Of a DNA stretch of 64,000 bases, positions 1 to 11,911 are shown in pieces. The translations under genes and the position numbers were made by a program. The first letter of the stretch is position 1. Every line of letters starts with the position of its first letter. The notes under the pieces were generated by a model. The model was not told where the DNA came from. It ran no database searches and saw only the letters and a program-made list of their open reading frames with translations. Origin of the DNA: Trematomus loennbergii (taxonomy: Eukaryota > Chordata > Actinopteri > Perciformes > Nototheniidae); assembly GCA_012861695.1 (NCBI GenBank), contig JAAOOA010000051.1:875501-939500 (forward strand), written 5' to 3'.

Positions 1-2039
1 GAAAATTCAGATTTTACATAGTAAAAAACTGTAAATGATAGTGTCCATCCAAAAATTCTTTTTTACTTATAGTGAAAACCACCCTTGGATGATGGGTTAG
101 TAGACTAAAAGCTTTAGGAATCCAAAGTACAACATATAATAAGTACCCTGTATCAAGATTGATGCAAAACAAGTGACACTTGACCTTTTTAGAGAGATTT
201 AGCAAAAAGAAACCACTTCTGGGGTCATTTGGGTGGATTTTCCATATCTCTGGCCAACCTTGCTCGATTTTGATGGTTGACACCTCTTTCTGGCCGTTAG
301 AGCAGTGGCGAGCCGTGACTTTTATACCTAGACCCCCCCCCTTCCCTCGAAAAAAAGAAGAGTTATTACGTCTCAGCGTATACTTCAGCGGAATATCAAA
401 ACAGCGGCCCAGGGTGCAAAACGCATCAATGACAGCGACCCTCTACCACACAAAACAACACCATTTATATAAACACCTATCATGACAGGGCACCCACAGC
501 CAAGTAACAATTAGAAATGAATTAAGTCGGCACGGCGGCCCACATTGAAAATGACTTGGGCCTACCTTTGATGATCAAATCACTTAAACACAAAGTCCAT
601 CCTCCTGTCCTTTTGGATGAAGCACTTGATGGCGGGTCATGCAGCTGATCCTTTGCCACTCCAATTTATCATTGTAACTCAATCTTGAAAATGACTCGGT
701 TAATAATTTCGCAACGATGTCATCACTATCACTGACATGAGCCATCATGAACGAACTTATGCTAATCATAAATATCGATTATTTATGATTCGAAAATAAT
801 AAAAGTAGGGTAGACATGTGGATATTATCCGGCTGAACAAAAGTGCATTTATCTAACAGGTTCGTTTTCCACAGACCTTATTTCGAGCTATTACATCCAT
901 GAGAAATCCCATTGCTTTTCTGTCGAGGGAACCCGAGCGCAGCTTACTTCCGGGTTTTAGGACGCGTCACTGCACCACATGCATAAACCTCACAGCGGGC
1001 GGAACTTGTCATAAAGTCCGCGAAAATAAAGCCCACCCATTTAGAGGGAAGGTATGATTGGTCAATTGTACTGTCATTTGACATTACTCTCTCATTGAGT
1101 TACTATAGCGGGCCCTCTGTGAATGTACAGAGGGACCAACAAGCTCTCCCGTCTTCACAGTAACTCGCAGAGACGGCATTTAACCCTTCACATTCCAACA
1201 GAAACTGAACAGGCAGATTCGAAGGATTTATTTCTTTGGAAATGTTATTTTAAATACAATTAAATCAAGTTATTTTGGTAAAACTAATGACATTTTTTAA
1301 TATCTTAGGCCCTCACAGAGGGCCTAGAGGGCCCTGACGGCTCGCCACTGCGTTAGAGCCAATAGAATCGAAGGGGGATTCCCCCACACACACTCATTGT
1401 GAAAAAAAAGGTGGGGGCTTCGCGCATGCAGTTTTGCATCAGAGTGAACCTATCTCTAGCTTTGACATCTAGAAATGGAATAGCAGTTTTATTGCTTATG
1501 GATTATCAGAAATCATTTCAAAGGGACACAGACACATTGGATTAACCTATGGATTAACTTCAGCAGCGTTTTTATCGTTTTAATGCCATTGAAGACCACT
1601 TTGGAGAGACTACAGAGCCAAGGTAAAAATGTTAGCATTTTTAGCTACCTAGCGTCACCTGTTTTTATGTCCGTTTTTGCTTATAACGTCGCAAATTTGT
1701 ATAATTCAGTGATAATGTGGGTACCCATCGATTCTGTGTCACCTCACGATGTGAAACGATGTCATGGATGTGGAGAAGAGATAAATAATAAGGTTTTCTG
1801 AGTGATTTTCGGTGCAGTAAGGTGTTAGCATTTTTCGCTCATTGCTAATTCAGAGGCTCAGTGTTAGCATTGTGGGTTTTCTTTTGAAAAAAAAAAAAGA
1901 ATGATCAGTTAGATGAGTTTCTTCCCGTTACATGGATATAACACATTCATAGTTTATTAAATGAACATGCCCTCAGACACTGTTTCCTGCAAGATGTTGC
2001 GGCAGTGCCCCGGTACCGGGGTCTCTCGGGCTTAACAGG
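1..2039 (+). mobile_element. TTAA-target (piggyBac-like) nonautonomous element, copy A, left end outside window
   Basis: The right end is CTTAACAGG followed by TTAA at 2040-2043, matching the CTTAAGAGG/TTAA end of copy B at 7859. Bases 1-290 match the interior of copy B from about 6128 onward, so the window opens inside the element. The short inverted tip and TTAA target are typical of piggyBac-type elements; no transposase ORF is visible, and the 72-residue ORF near 1583-1801 has no recognisable domain. The copy is split by a hAT insertion at 303-1350. Assignment to piggyBac rather than another TTAA-using superfamily is inference. Confidence 0.75.
303..1350. mobile_element. hAT-type nonautonomous element nested in copy A
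   Basis: The terminal inverted repeats are CAGTGGCGAGCCGTGAC at the left and its near complement ending GGCTCGCCACTG at the right. A perfect 8-bp duplication, CGTTAGAG, sits at 295-302 and 1351-1358. The uninterrupted site is visible in copy B near 7168 (CCGCTAGAGCC). CA(G)-type tips and an 8-bp duplication define hAT elements. No long ORF is inside, so it is nonautonomous. Confidence 0.9.
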
Positions 2040-2043
2040 TTAA

Positions 2044-3651
2044 AGCAGCCAAGCTTCCCAGCAACATGATCAAAAGCATTTTGTCTGTTTTACTAGGCTA
2101 ACTTTCCCTAGCAAGTGAATGGCCAGGGCAAGCTTACAGCCTGTAATAAACTTCTTTTTATAATTTCAAGTATCTGAATGTAGTTTTTGTTGCCTACAGA
2201 ACAGGAGGCAATGGCCAGACAGAGCAGAATGAGTGAGCTGTATCAGATAGATGATCTGGCCACCGGTTTGGTAATGATTGGTGTAATTGTAGGGCCTGTA
2301 TTACCAGTATAACATGGCCCCGCTGCATAAATAATACTAACCAGAACTTGGAACTTTGTTCTGTGGCTCCAGGTTTCATATGTCTTCATGTTATCCTTGG
2401 TTATGTTGGTGAGGACCACGGACCTGTGTCCAGTCAGGATACTCAGGTATCCCATCACGTAGCCCGTGAGCTTAGAATGGTGGTCCTGGGTTTCATCATC
2501 AGGTAAGAGTGCTACAAAACATAACAAGACATAACATATTACAAATGGTTCGGAAGGTTCTATGGACAAGTAGAATGGACAAGTGTTAATTTTGTAGCAG
2601 TACAGCCCATCTTGTCAGAGTTATCTGAGGGCCACAAATAGCTGGCAGAGAAGAAAGCCAGCTAGTGGGTGCAGCTACTCAGGAGGGATGAAGCACGGGG
2701 TATAACACACTAGTAGGGTCATCTGCAGGAGGCAGAGGGGAGACAGCCCAAACTGTCCACTGCCCCATCACCTGGAGATGTACTGGTTTTTTTATACTCT
2801 GGATTGTGGAAAACGGTATTTTGATCTCTCTGTCTGTACTAGGGCTGTCCCGAATAAAAATGTTCGGGCTCCGGATATTCGGTAGTAATCAGCAGCGAAT
2901 ATTTGGATTTTCGGCGCGCGCCCGGAGGGGGGGGGGGGGAGTAGTAATATCACAGCACAGCACATGCGCTTCAACACATTTTTGTTATTTGTTATTCTAC
3001 AGTTTTGTTGTTTCATAGTTATTTATTCATGTAAATAACCCAATTGATGTTCTTTGAAATTGAAAAGGATATTGTGTTTGTTACTTTCGTTGCAGTTGTA
3101 TATATGTCTTAAGTGTAATTTGGCTTGGCTTCCTATGGACATGCTTTTATTTTGAAGGCGAGTTAGCGCTGTTGACAGGAAGTTGTTGTTGCTATGGAAA
3201 CAACGTGACGGAGAAAATGAGCGGAGATTAATCTACATATAAAGACGGAGAAAGTAAAGGATAACGTTTATGTTTAAGTTTAGCACCCCCGATGAGGCAC
3301 AAGGTTGGTATTTACTATAATATAAACATGTAGGTTGTGTCCTAATTCGTTTGTATGCTGTTTTGTAGCTTTGCTGTCTGTTTACAGTTCACTTTTGGTA
3401 GTATGCTAAAGTGATTCTAATACAGATGGAGCCTAAATGTATTTGTTATTTTTGTGTCTTTATAGCTCTTACGTTGATATTGGAGATTTCAATGAATTCA
3501 TATCATCAGTCAGGTCTTCAACCATTATTCGGAGGGAAATGCTACCTGGAAAAAGCTGGCCCACCCTATTTTATACAGGCCCGCCCTAAAGTACATTTCT
3601 GCCTACGCTACTGGTAACATGTGATTTCCTCCCCAGGTGAGATGGGTCATA
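2044..3651. other. No gene seen; degenerate repeat sequence
   Basis: No ORF here has a recognisable domain. At 2840 there is a hAT-like tip (TAGGGCTGTCCC), with a poly-G run around 2926-2939; I could not find a matching second tip, so it is probably a truncated element. The stretch near 3530-3620 looks like a dispersed repeat but cannot be named. Confidence 0.4.
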
Positions 3652-4025
3652 TGTCACGATCCTAATGTTATGTCACGTTTTTAGTTTTGTCTGTCTTGTT
3701 ATGGGTGTTATTTTGTAATTCTGTTCTCCCTGTCTCTTCATTCCTGTGTTTTTCCTCCTGTGTCTGATTGTCTGATTGTGTTCACCTGTTGCCCTTGTGT
3801 TTCTACCTCCCCTGCCCAGCTGTTTCTCGTCCCGTGATTACCCCTCTCTGTATTTAGTCTTGTCTTTCCCTGTTTGTTTTTCCTGTCTTCCTCCATGTCA
3901 GTCACGGTCAGTTTTGCGGGTATGTTTCTTCCTTGTGCTACCGTTATGTTCATGTCATGTTTTTTGTCATCGGCTTTTGAATAAAGCTCGCTTTTTGTTT
4001 ATAGACCGTTTTACCTTTTTTGTTC
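3652..4025 (+). mobile_element. LTR-like fragment, possible solo LTR of a Gypsy-type element
   Basis: The segment begins TGTCACGATCCT, continues as a long T/C-rich, CCTGT-rich tract, has AATAAA near 3981, and ends near TTTTTTGTTCA. This composition with a late polyadenylation signal resembles Gypsy LTRs common in fish. No matching second LTR and no clear target duplication were found, so the right boundary and the class are tentative. Confidence 0.4.
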
Positions 4026-4489
4026 AATCAGGAGAGACGTTGATGTATGGAATACATATTTATTACCGGGACACATAAATGAATGATAATGATTGCCACA
4101 ATTATAACAGGAGAATGAAATGGTGTTTGGCGATTAGGCCCCAGTTTGCAGGATAATCATTCAGGAGGGGGAAGAACCGCTCCGATGAAACCCCAAAAGA
4201 TGTGAAGTATAATATACTGAGATGAAGTGAGTTTCTTACCTTGTGGGCTGACTGCAATGATCTATGGAGGAAATGAGAGATTAGCACATGATCGCACAAT
4301 TTGCCGGAATCAACTGCCGGGCTTACGGGTCCACCCGCGGACGCTAACTGCCGAAATCAGTGCCGGGCTTAGATGAAAACGACCCGACGGTCGCCTGCCT
4401 GGCTACGCAGGGCTTGACTACGCCGACACGATGGTCGGACGGCCTGACGATGCAGGGATCTTTATTACGTAGACACGGAGGTCTATACG

Positions 4490-4700
4490 GACCGAAGTCC
4501 AGCCTTACGTCGCAGGATAAACATATAACACAGACCCGAAGGTCGACGGCCTGACGTCGCAGGATAGACATACAACACAGACCCGAAGGTCGACGGCCTG
4601 ACGTCGCAGGATAGACATACAACACAGACCCGAAGGTCGACAGCCTGACGTCGCAGGATAAACATGTAACACGGACCCGAAGGTCGACAGCCTGGGTAAA
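4490..4700. repeat. 47-bp minisatellite, about 4 copies
   Basis: The phrase ACCCGAAGGTCGAC recurs at 4534, 4581, 4628 and 4675, an exact 47-bp period. Units share a CCTGACGTCGCAGGATA core. Because 47 is not a multiple of three, the minus-strand ORFs through the array cycle through all frames; I regard them as by-products of the repeat, not genes. Confidence 0.9.
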
Positions 4701-5739
4701 CGTGAACACGGACCAAGTCAGGTGCCTGCAGTGCAGGGGGACGTAGGCCCGTGACATGAAATACTAACGTGATGAGAAATAATTCCCCGGGGCACGAGCC
4801 CGCGGACTAGGGCAGAAAGCGATGAAAATCCAATGTACAACATATACATGCAAACGTGCTATAAACCACCACCAGTTATATGCATATTTACCATAGGTAA
4901 GCTGGAGAGATCTTGGATTGCCAGCACGAGCCGATGTCCGGGCGAAGAGGGAGATGTAGACCACGTAATGCAAGTGAGCTGTTACTTGAGTACAGTGATG
5001 CATGAATATCTTAACCAGGCTTAATACAAGCCATGTGAGCATGAGCCAAGAATATGAATGAAGTGCAGGAAGCACGCATGAATGACATGCGCTTAGTTAA
5101 ATACTGAAACGTGACCCATGATATAGGTCTAGCTTAATTAGCAGTTAAGCGCCGTGCTGATAAGCTGATGGGTGATTAAGACTGTCTTCTATCACCTGAG
5201 AGAGAATGATGAGGGACACTAGGTTAGATCCAACGAGTGTGATAAATGTGTAAGCAATGGTGGAAATATGAGCGTGCCGCTATGCGGATGATCTCGTGCA
5301 GGGAAGAGTCACTACTGAAGAGAGTGGGCTCGAGACTCGCTTCCCTGCGAGATTCCCCCCCAAAACGGAGCATGTGCAGTACACGTCCTTTTTTGTTGTT
5401 GTTGTTGTAATGGTGCATGATAAGATAGTAGTGCTGCGCTGAATGTGGGCGTGTATTTACCTTACGTGATGCGACAAGTCTAGCTAGATTTGCCTTACCC
5501 TGAACTTGAAACTAAAGATAGCAATAACCTATGTCGGAAATCCTCATGAATTTGTTGCAAACTGCCTCTGCAGCCTGCACTTGACGCCTGTTGTTACGTA
5601 GAGGCGGGGCGCAGGAGAAGCGGGAGATGAGGTGAAGCTTTGCACGCGAGGATGTGGGGCCCGTTCAGCGTGGAGGGGCATTCTGACAATGTTCAGCAGG
5701 ATCCATCGAGAGCTTGTGAGCTGACTGCGGCGATCGGAG
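4701..5739. other. Flank of the tyrosine-recombinase gene, no gene seen
   Basis: This stretch follows the recombinase stop codon (minus strand) and may be the 3' end of that element. I found no inverted or split direct repeats linking it to the other flank at 10.2-10.5 kb, and no supported ORF. Confidence 0.35.
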
Positions 5740-5948
5740 TTAGGGTTTGAGGGATCTTTGGGTAGCCAGCACGGCACTGATGTCCGGGCGAATGTAGGAT
5801 GTGAAGGCAGAAGAGGACCACCGTCCGAGTTGTTGCAGGGATGAAGGAGAAAGGCCTTGATTAGCAGCAGAGGTGGCTGCACCTATCCTGAACGAATGCC
5901 CCGAGTATAAAAGGGGTGATAAGCCGGATTTAATGAGAACTTGCTTAA

Positions 5949-7859
5949 CCTCTTAAGCCCTGAGCCTGTTTTTCAGGTCTCAGGCTCGAAAATGACATTC
6001 CCAGAACAAATGACCATATCTTCCCTTCTAAAAGGGTTAAATAAATAATCTTTATTCTCAAAGTAATGATAAACCTGTGAGTTGGATGTAGAAAAGTCAG
6101 AATCAATATAGATGTTTTTATTTTAAAGAAAATTCAGATTTTACATAGTAAAAAACTGTAAATTATAGTGTCCGTCCAAAAATTCTTGTTTACTTATAGT
6201 GAAAACTACCCTTGGATGATGGGTTCGTTAGATGAGGCTGATCTCTATTTAGTAAAGAAAGGAATTGAAAACACCGGAATTAAAAGTTATAACAATTACT
6301 GAGTTTACTGGTAGGAAACAAAACACGTATACAAGTTTTACAGAGTACTCCGGACTTCAGGTTTCTACTGCGGTGCGGATACAGGTATCGGGACCAGCCA
6401 GCCAGCAAACAAGAAGCATTTTACATACAAAAACAACAGTATTCATATTCATATTTTGGGGCGGAGATGGGTTGACTTCTTCCTTCCCATTTTACTCCGA
6501 AGCGAATTAGAGAGTCCGTGGGGAGGAGCTGTGTGAGCTGCTCACTCCCCCAGGTGTTTTTACTGGTTGGATTCACTTCTGGTCGGGTCCAATACAGCGA
6601 ATCAGAGTTCTGACCAGAACGTGAGATTCTGAAGTTCAACAGGGGCAAAGTCAATCTTATCTCTGCCCCGATATCCACTCCCTTACTTTCCCATGGAATA
6701 TTTCACATAAACTATTCCTTCTCAGACAATTAAACATTGTGCACAGATATAATGATGCCCAGAAAGAACCTTGAAAAATATGTGTGTGTGTGCTGGTGGG
6801 AAGGAGGTGTATGTGTGTGTAACAGGATCTCTGGGTCAGTGAGTTGTAAGTGAGGATCCAATATCTATATATGGGATTACTTAAAACAGTTCAAACAATA
6901 CATGTTCACTAAAATACAATTCAAAATAATACATGTTTACTTCAATACAGTTTAGAATCATATCTGTTTACTTCAGTTAGTAGACTAAAAGCTTTAGGAA
7001 TCCAAAGTAAACATATAATAAGTACCCTGTATCAAGATTGATGCAAAACAAGTGACATTTGACCTTTTTAGAGAGATTTAGCCAAAAAAAAAACACTTCT
7101 GGGGTCATTTGGGTGGATTTGACCTATCTCTGGCCCCCTTGCTCGATTTGATGAATGAAATCTCTTTATAACCGCTAGAGCCAATGGAATCGAGGGAAAG
7201 TTATATACACACCAAAACGTTAACAAATAAGGAGTGAGAGTGACGCGTTACCAAAACCGGAAGCTGCATACACTCTGGTGGCTACCATTAGCAGCTAACT
7301 TTTCCGCTCCGATTTTTACATAAAACATGGAATTATGGATTATAAATCATTTTTTAAAAGGCACAGGTACATTATCAACCTGTGGATCAACAGTTGTAGA
7401 ATTTTGTTTTTTCGTTTAATGCCATTGAACACGTCTTTTGACCTAATTGACAGCTACGGTGAGACGATCTGCCGTAAAAGCTCCGTAATGGTACGTGTTG
7501 TGATGTCTGTGTTTGCTTCCCCTGTCGCAAGTTCGGATCGCTCAGTGATGATACTATACCTAAATAATCAGTGGAGTCTCAGCTTTAATAGGCTATATTG
7601 TATGTGCAGCTACGATAAGTAATAAGGGTATCTTTATCTTGAATTGTGTGCCGCAGTGCGTTAGAATTTTTTCGCTCAGAGGTCATTTAGACCCTTCTTA
7701 TGAGACTTGTGTTTTGTTTTGGTAAAAATGGTTCATATCTTCAGTTAGCTGAGATTCTTCCCGTTAATCTGGTGCTACACATTAATAGTTTCATAAATGT
7801 TAAGAAGCCCTGAGACATTATCTCGAAAACAAAACGGTGGGACCGCCGTGCTTAAGAGG
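5949..7859 (+). mobile_element. TTAA-target (piggyBac-like) nonautonomous element, copy B, complete
   Basis: Tips are CCTCTTAAGCCC at the left and CTTAAGAGG at the right, flanked by TTAA at 5945-5948 and 7860-7863. It lies inside the recombinase gene: coding sequence resumes on both sides of the TTAA. The element is 1911 bp, of which about 750 bp (6226-6976) is a later insertion of another repeat. It encodes no transposase. Confidence 0.88.
6226..6976 (-). repeat. Dispersed repeat family 'R', copy 1 (nested in copy B)
   Basis: This matches copies at 9244-10050 and 26510-27350 (opposite orientation). The uninterrupted host site is seen in copy A near 92-95 (GATGGGTT then AGTAGAC), which fixes the insertion to within a few bases. 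One end has loosely repeated GTTTACTTCAATACAG-like units. It lacks the outer ~45 bp present in the other two copies, as if truncated at one end. The family is not identified; it could be a truncating retroelement or a solo LTR. Confidence 0.75.
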
Positions 7860-9243
7860 TTAAGGTAATATTTAAACCAGCGCTGAGTTAATGGAACATT
7901 CCCTTTAATGAGAAATAGTGGTGAGGACGGATTTGTGGAAGATCTGAGGTGCAAGAATTTAATCATGGATTTATGAGGGCAAAACGGGGAGTCATTGCGA
8001 GCCGCGATAACGGAGCAAGCTCCTCCGCATTTGGAGTGTTTAAGGCTTAAGCTAAAGTGGCTGGCGTGAAAAGATAAGTCGGAAAGACAGACATCTTGAT
8101 TGGGATCGAACGTAAGGGAAGCTGTGGCGAATTCGCCTGGTCTGAGGAAAGCATAAAATGCTAGGAGAAATAAAGCATCGAGCAAAGCGTCGATGTAAGG
8201 GGAGAATAAACCTTGTCTAAGTTTGGAAAGCATGAGGCGCAGGATAGAGAGCGTAATAGGTAGTCTGCGGTCTGCGGCGGGGGGGAACGTTTTATATAAG
8301 CCTTTTAGGATGAGTTTAACTGTTTGGTTAGAAAATAAGCTAGGAAAGCTGGGATCGAAGCAGCGAACATTAAATTGGACTCCGGCTAGGAGGCCCCGGA
8401 TGTATTGAGGTTTGAGGTGCCGGTCAGTGGTGCAGTAGCACATGAAGGCGCACACTGTGGAGATGAGGACGGGTCTAAGAGAAATGCCTATAGAGGAGCA
8501 GAAAAAAAGCGAACATTCTCCAAGCAAAATCGTAGGTTTTAAGGGTGGAAGTGGCTAAGCCCTTCCTCATGAAGAATCTGGCGGACTCGAGGTGCCTGGC
8601 TAAGGGGCTCTCATTTAAAAGAGAGAGAGGAGATGAAGGGGAGGGATCCCGACAGGTTGCGAGCTGGCTTCTGGGCAGAGGTTCCGGAATGTCTGGAGGA
8701 GCAGCTGGGAGGGCAGAAGCCAGGAAATGAGAGGGAGCTACTTGTAAAAGTGGAGCGACCTGACCCGGCGGCACGGGGGCAGGAAGCACTGCCCATGCAG
8801 CTGAAGTTGAAGCTCCAGCAGAGATATTATCCATGGACTGAAGGCGGGCGTCGATTAGTAGCATGGAGCTAGCCAGGGATTGCAGGGAGCTAGCTAAGCT
8901 ATGATCCATGAGGGGCTGATTAGCGGTGCTCCCGGGCTGGCGAGCCTGGGGAGGGGTTGATTTTTTGGGCGGCCGGGCTCCTGGAGGGCTTGACTTTCTA
9001 GACCTTTTACCTCCGCGGCTGCGGCCGCGTCCTCGCCCTGGTCTTCCGGGAGAGCTGACTGAAGCTGCTGGCACGGTCTGGGGAACCGCGCCGGAGACTT
9101 GGTCCGACAGCTCGCGAAGCTGGGAGAGAGGGAGGCCTGGGGCTGAGGAAATGCCCTGCTGCAGGAGATGAGCGATGAGGAAGTCTGCCTCGGCTGTGCA
9201 TGAGCCTCTGCGGGAAGCCACGCGAGCGCTCTGGCGCCTAAAG

Positions 9244-10050
9244 TAAACAGATATGGTTCTAAACTGTATTGAAGTAAACATGTATTATTTTGAATTGTAT
9301 TTTAGTGAACATGTATTGTTTGAACTGTTTTAAGTAATCACATATATAGATATTGCCTTTTCACTTACAACTCACTGACCCAGAGATCCTGTTACACACA
9401 CATACACCTCCTCCCACCAGCACACACACATATTCTTTTCAAGGTTCTTTCTGGGCATCAATATATCTGTGTACAATGTTTGGTTGTCTGGGAAAGAATA
9501 GTTTGTGTGAAATATTCCTTGGGAAAGTAAAGGAGTGAATATCGGTGCAGAGATAAGATTGACTCTGTCCTTGTGAACTTCAGAATCTCACGTTCTGCTC
9601 AGAAGAAAACATACTTTTTCTCAGAACTCTGATTCGCTGTATTGGACCCGACCAGAAGTGAATCCAACCAGTAAAAACACCTGGGGGAGTGAGCAGCTCA
9701 CACAGCTCCTCCCCACGGACTCTCTGATTCGCTTCGGAGTAAAATGGGAAGGAAGAAGTCAACCCATCTCCGCCCCAAAATATGAATATGAATACTGTTG
9801 TTTTTGCATGTAAAATGCTTCCTGTTTTCTGACTGGCTGGTCCCGATACCTGTATCGCACAGCAGTGGAAATTGAAAGTCCGGAGTACTCTGTAAACTTG
9901 TATACGTGTTTTGTTTCTTACCAGTAAATCAGATTATTGTTATAACCTTTATTCCGGTGTTTTGAATTTCTTCTTTATTAAATATAACCAGCCTCATCTA
10001 ACGAACGGCGCGTAGCGGAGGGGGGCTTTAAGCCACCATCCACAGTGTTT
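9244..10050 (+). repeat. Repeat family 'R', copy 2 (nested in the recombinase gene)
   Basis: About 760-800 bp similar to copies 1 and 3. The left junction is near GGCGCC at 9234-9240. The right end is either near 10009, where GGCGC recurs as a possible 5-bp duplication, or near 10050, up to which similarity to copy 3 continues. Recombinase reading frame is present on both sides and can be joined in frame under either boundary. Confidence 0.7.
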
Positions 10051-10163
10051 GCTACAACACGCCGTTGGCTTGAGGAAATGGAAGCTACCTCGAGTGGTAC
10101 ATCGGAGCCAGGATCGAGAACCTCCGAGAAAGGTTCGTGAATGGAATCGTCCGAATTGGACAT

Positions 10164-10634
10164 CTTGAGTTTATTCTTCTTTAAGGTGTTTTAACGAGGA
10201 GTAGTAAGGTTGCTACCATTGCGTTGTTGTCACCTGAAATGACAGCTGCAGAGGGAAGAGCAGATATAAAAGGGATTAGCGGGAGCTATGATAGGCTTGT
10301 GAGAATGGAGAGAGGAGAGATTGGTTAGCTGGGGAGTGACGCCCCCGATCACTTAATGAGTAAGGAGAGTGTAATGTGGTGACGTGTAATCTGAATGAAG
10401 AGCTTGGTCTTCCTGATTGAACTTGCGCTGAGCTTCATTAGTCTGCATTTGGGTCCTACCTTTTTCCGCGATTCGTAACAGTGATCATAACATCATATCA
10501 CTACAATATAAGTGATACTCTTTTCACCAGCAAGGTACTGGCAATTTGGTTGGCAATCATGGTTAATAAATGCTGCAGGTCCAAGATACAGCTGGGTGCA
10601 GCGTTTGCGGCTGGAATACATTAAGCTGAAGTCA
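10164..10634. other. Upstream flank of the recombinase gene, no gene seen
   Basis: This holds the presumed 5' leader of the minus-strand recombinase and the junction with the Harbinger element that begins at 10638. No repeat linking it to the other flank and no supported ORF was found. Confidence 0.35.
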
Positions 10635-11654
10635 TTAGGCGCGTTCGCACCAAGTACTTTTCCCACAATAGTTCATGAGAACTTTAGTTCATGAGAACTC
10701 TTTTAGTTCTGATAAACTAAAGCAGATCGCGTTCACACCAAAATGAGTTCCTGGGGGTGGATTAGGCAAATGAGCCGCTGACGTCACTTCTGCTTTGGGT
10801 TTACTGGCAGGCCGCAACAACTTCACGGCGAGTACAGTAGGTGGCGGTATGCACCTTAAAGTTGCAATCCGCCAAAAAAACGAGAGAAGAAGAAAAAAAA
10901 AATTCCGCTTCCGCTGTATGCTTCTGTTTACCTTCCGACCTCAGACACGGTATGGAGTTGACATTTTGGTTGAATACTTAAAACGAAAGTTAGTTATAAT
11001 CAAATATAATCAATTATGTTCTTGTATAACCCACAATGAAAATGCTTCATATTTTATGATGTTCTATATTTACAGTATAAACAAAAAGCAAGTGGTTTGT
11101 TAAGTTGAGTGTGTAAGGCCTATAATGGTTTATGGGTGTCACTGATAAGAGAAGAGGCAGTTTCTTCCCTCTCCCCTCACAGCAGTACACAGGGAGGGGG
11201 CTCCTGACTTAAGGAGAAATACATTGAGGCCCCAAAAAGGTGGTTATGTCATAGCCAAGAATAATATTTTGCAAGTCCTGCAGAGTAGGGGTCATGTCCT
11301 TTTTACACAAACATGGGAAGGTGTGTCTTATGCCAGAGCCATAGAATATGTCTGGTCATGTCCAGTTCTTTCTACCAGAGGCCATGCCCAGTTTCCACAA
11401 ATATGGGTATGGAGGAGGTTTCTTTAGGTTTTTATATCCTGTTTTGGGCTTTAAAACACGGGGTAAAAGAGGAACAGCCTCAGAGCTGGGTTTTTGCTCT
11501 CGGTAAGGTTCTCTCGAACTTGGTAACTATTGCGTAAATCTATGTGTGTGTGAATGTTAGTACCCACCATCTGTGTTGGGAAATAGGTATGTGTTTGTGA
11601 ATGTTAGTACCCACCATTAGTGTTGGGAAATAGGTATGTGTTGTGAATGGTAGT

Positions 11655-11911
11655 ACCCGCCATCTGTGCGGAATATAGGTTAAACTACCCGCCATCTGTG
11701 CGGAATATAGGTTAAACTACCCGCCATCTGTGCGGAATATAGGTTAAACTACCCGCCATCTGTGCGGAATATAGGTTAAACTACCCGCCATCTGTGCGGA
11801 ATATAGGTTAAACTACTCGCCATCTGTGCGGAATATAGGTTAAACTACCCGCCATCTGTGCGGAAAATAGGTTAAACTACCCGCCATCTGTGCGGAAAAT
11901 AGGTAAAATAC
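11655..11911. repeat. 32-bp minisatellite, about 8 copies
   Basis: Units of ACCCGCCATCTGTGCGGAAT plus ATAGGTTAAACT repeat at 11655, 11687, 11719, 11751, 11783, 11815, 11847 and 11879. Looser, longer units with CCATC-GTGTTGGGAAATAGG lie on both sides (about 11560-11640 and 11911-11980), suggesting that the tight array expanded from within an older degenerate one. Confidence 0.92.

Larger units (their letters stand above)
5740..10163 (-). pseudogene. Tyrosine recombinase of a YR mobile element (DIRS/Ngaro/Crypton type), interrupted
   Basis: The product would be a DNA strand-exchange enzyme that integrates a circular element intermediate. Reading on the minus strand: an N-terminal piece starts at 10163; after a repeat insertion a second piece (about 9243-8500) has a basic RG/KR-rich linker and a SAM-like core-binding start; a third piece (8527-7864) carries the catalytic-domain motif FLRPGEF with the first catalytic arginine; the last piece (5944-5740) carries HSFR (the HxxR motif), LGRW and the candidate nucleophile tyrosine in SYIRP, then stops. 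Damage is visible as a copy of the TTAA element between pieces three and four, a repeat insertion near the N-terminus, and a one-base frameshift in a T-run near 8505. No reverse transcriptase is present in the interval, so DIRS-like versus Crypton-like origin cannot be decided here. Confidence 0.85.

Noticed and set aside
1583..1801. 72-residue ORF with a CxxC motif near its end in the TTAA element
   Set aside because: Not preserved in copy B at the matching place and no match to a transposase region; treated as chance.
4344..4757. 137- and 77-residue minus-strand ORFs with repeated YPATSGRRPSG motifs
   Set aside because: They are the 47-bp minisatellite read in successive frames; no unit length divisible by three and no flanking gene structure.
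11640..11911. CRISPR-like array
   Set aside because: 32-bp units are contiguous with no spacers; it is a minisatellite in a eukaryotic genome.
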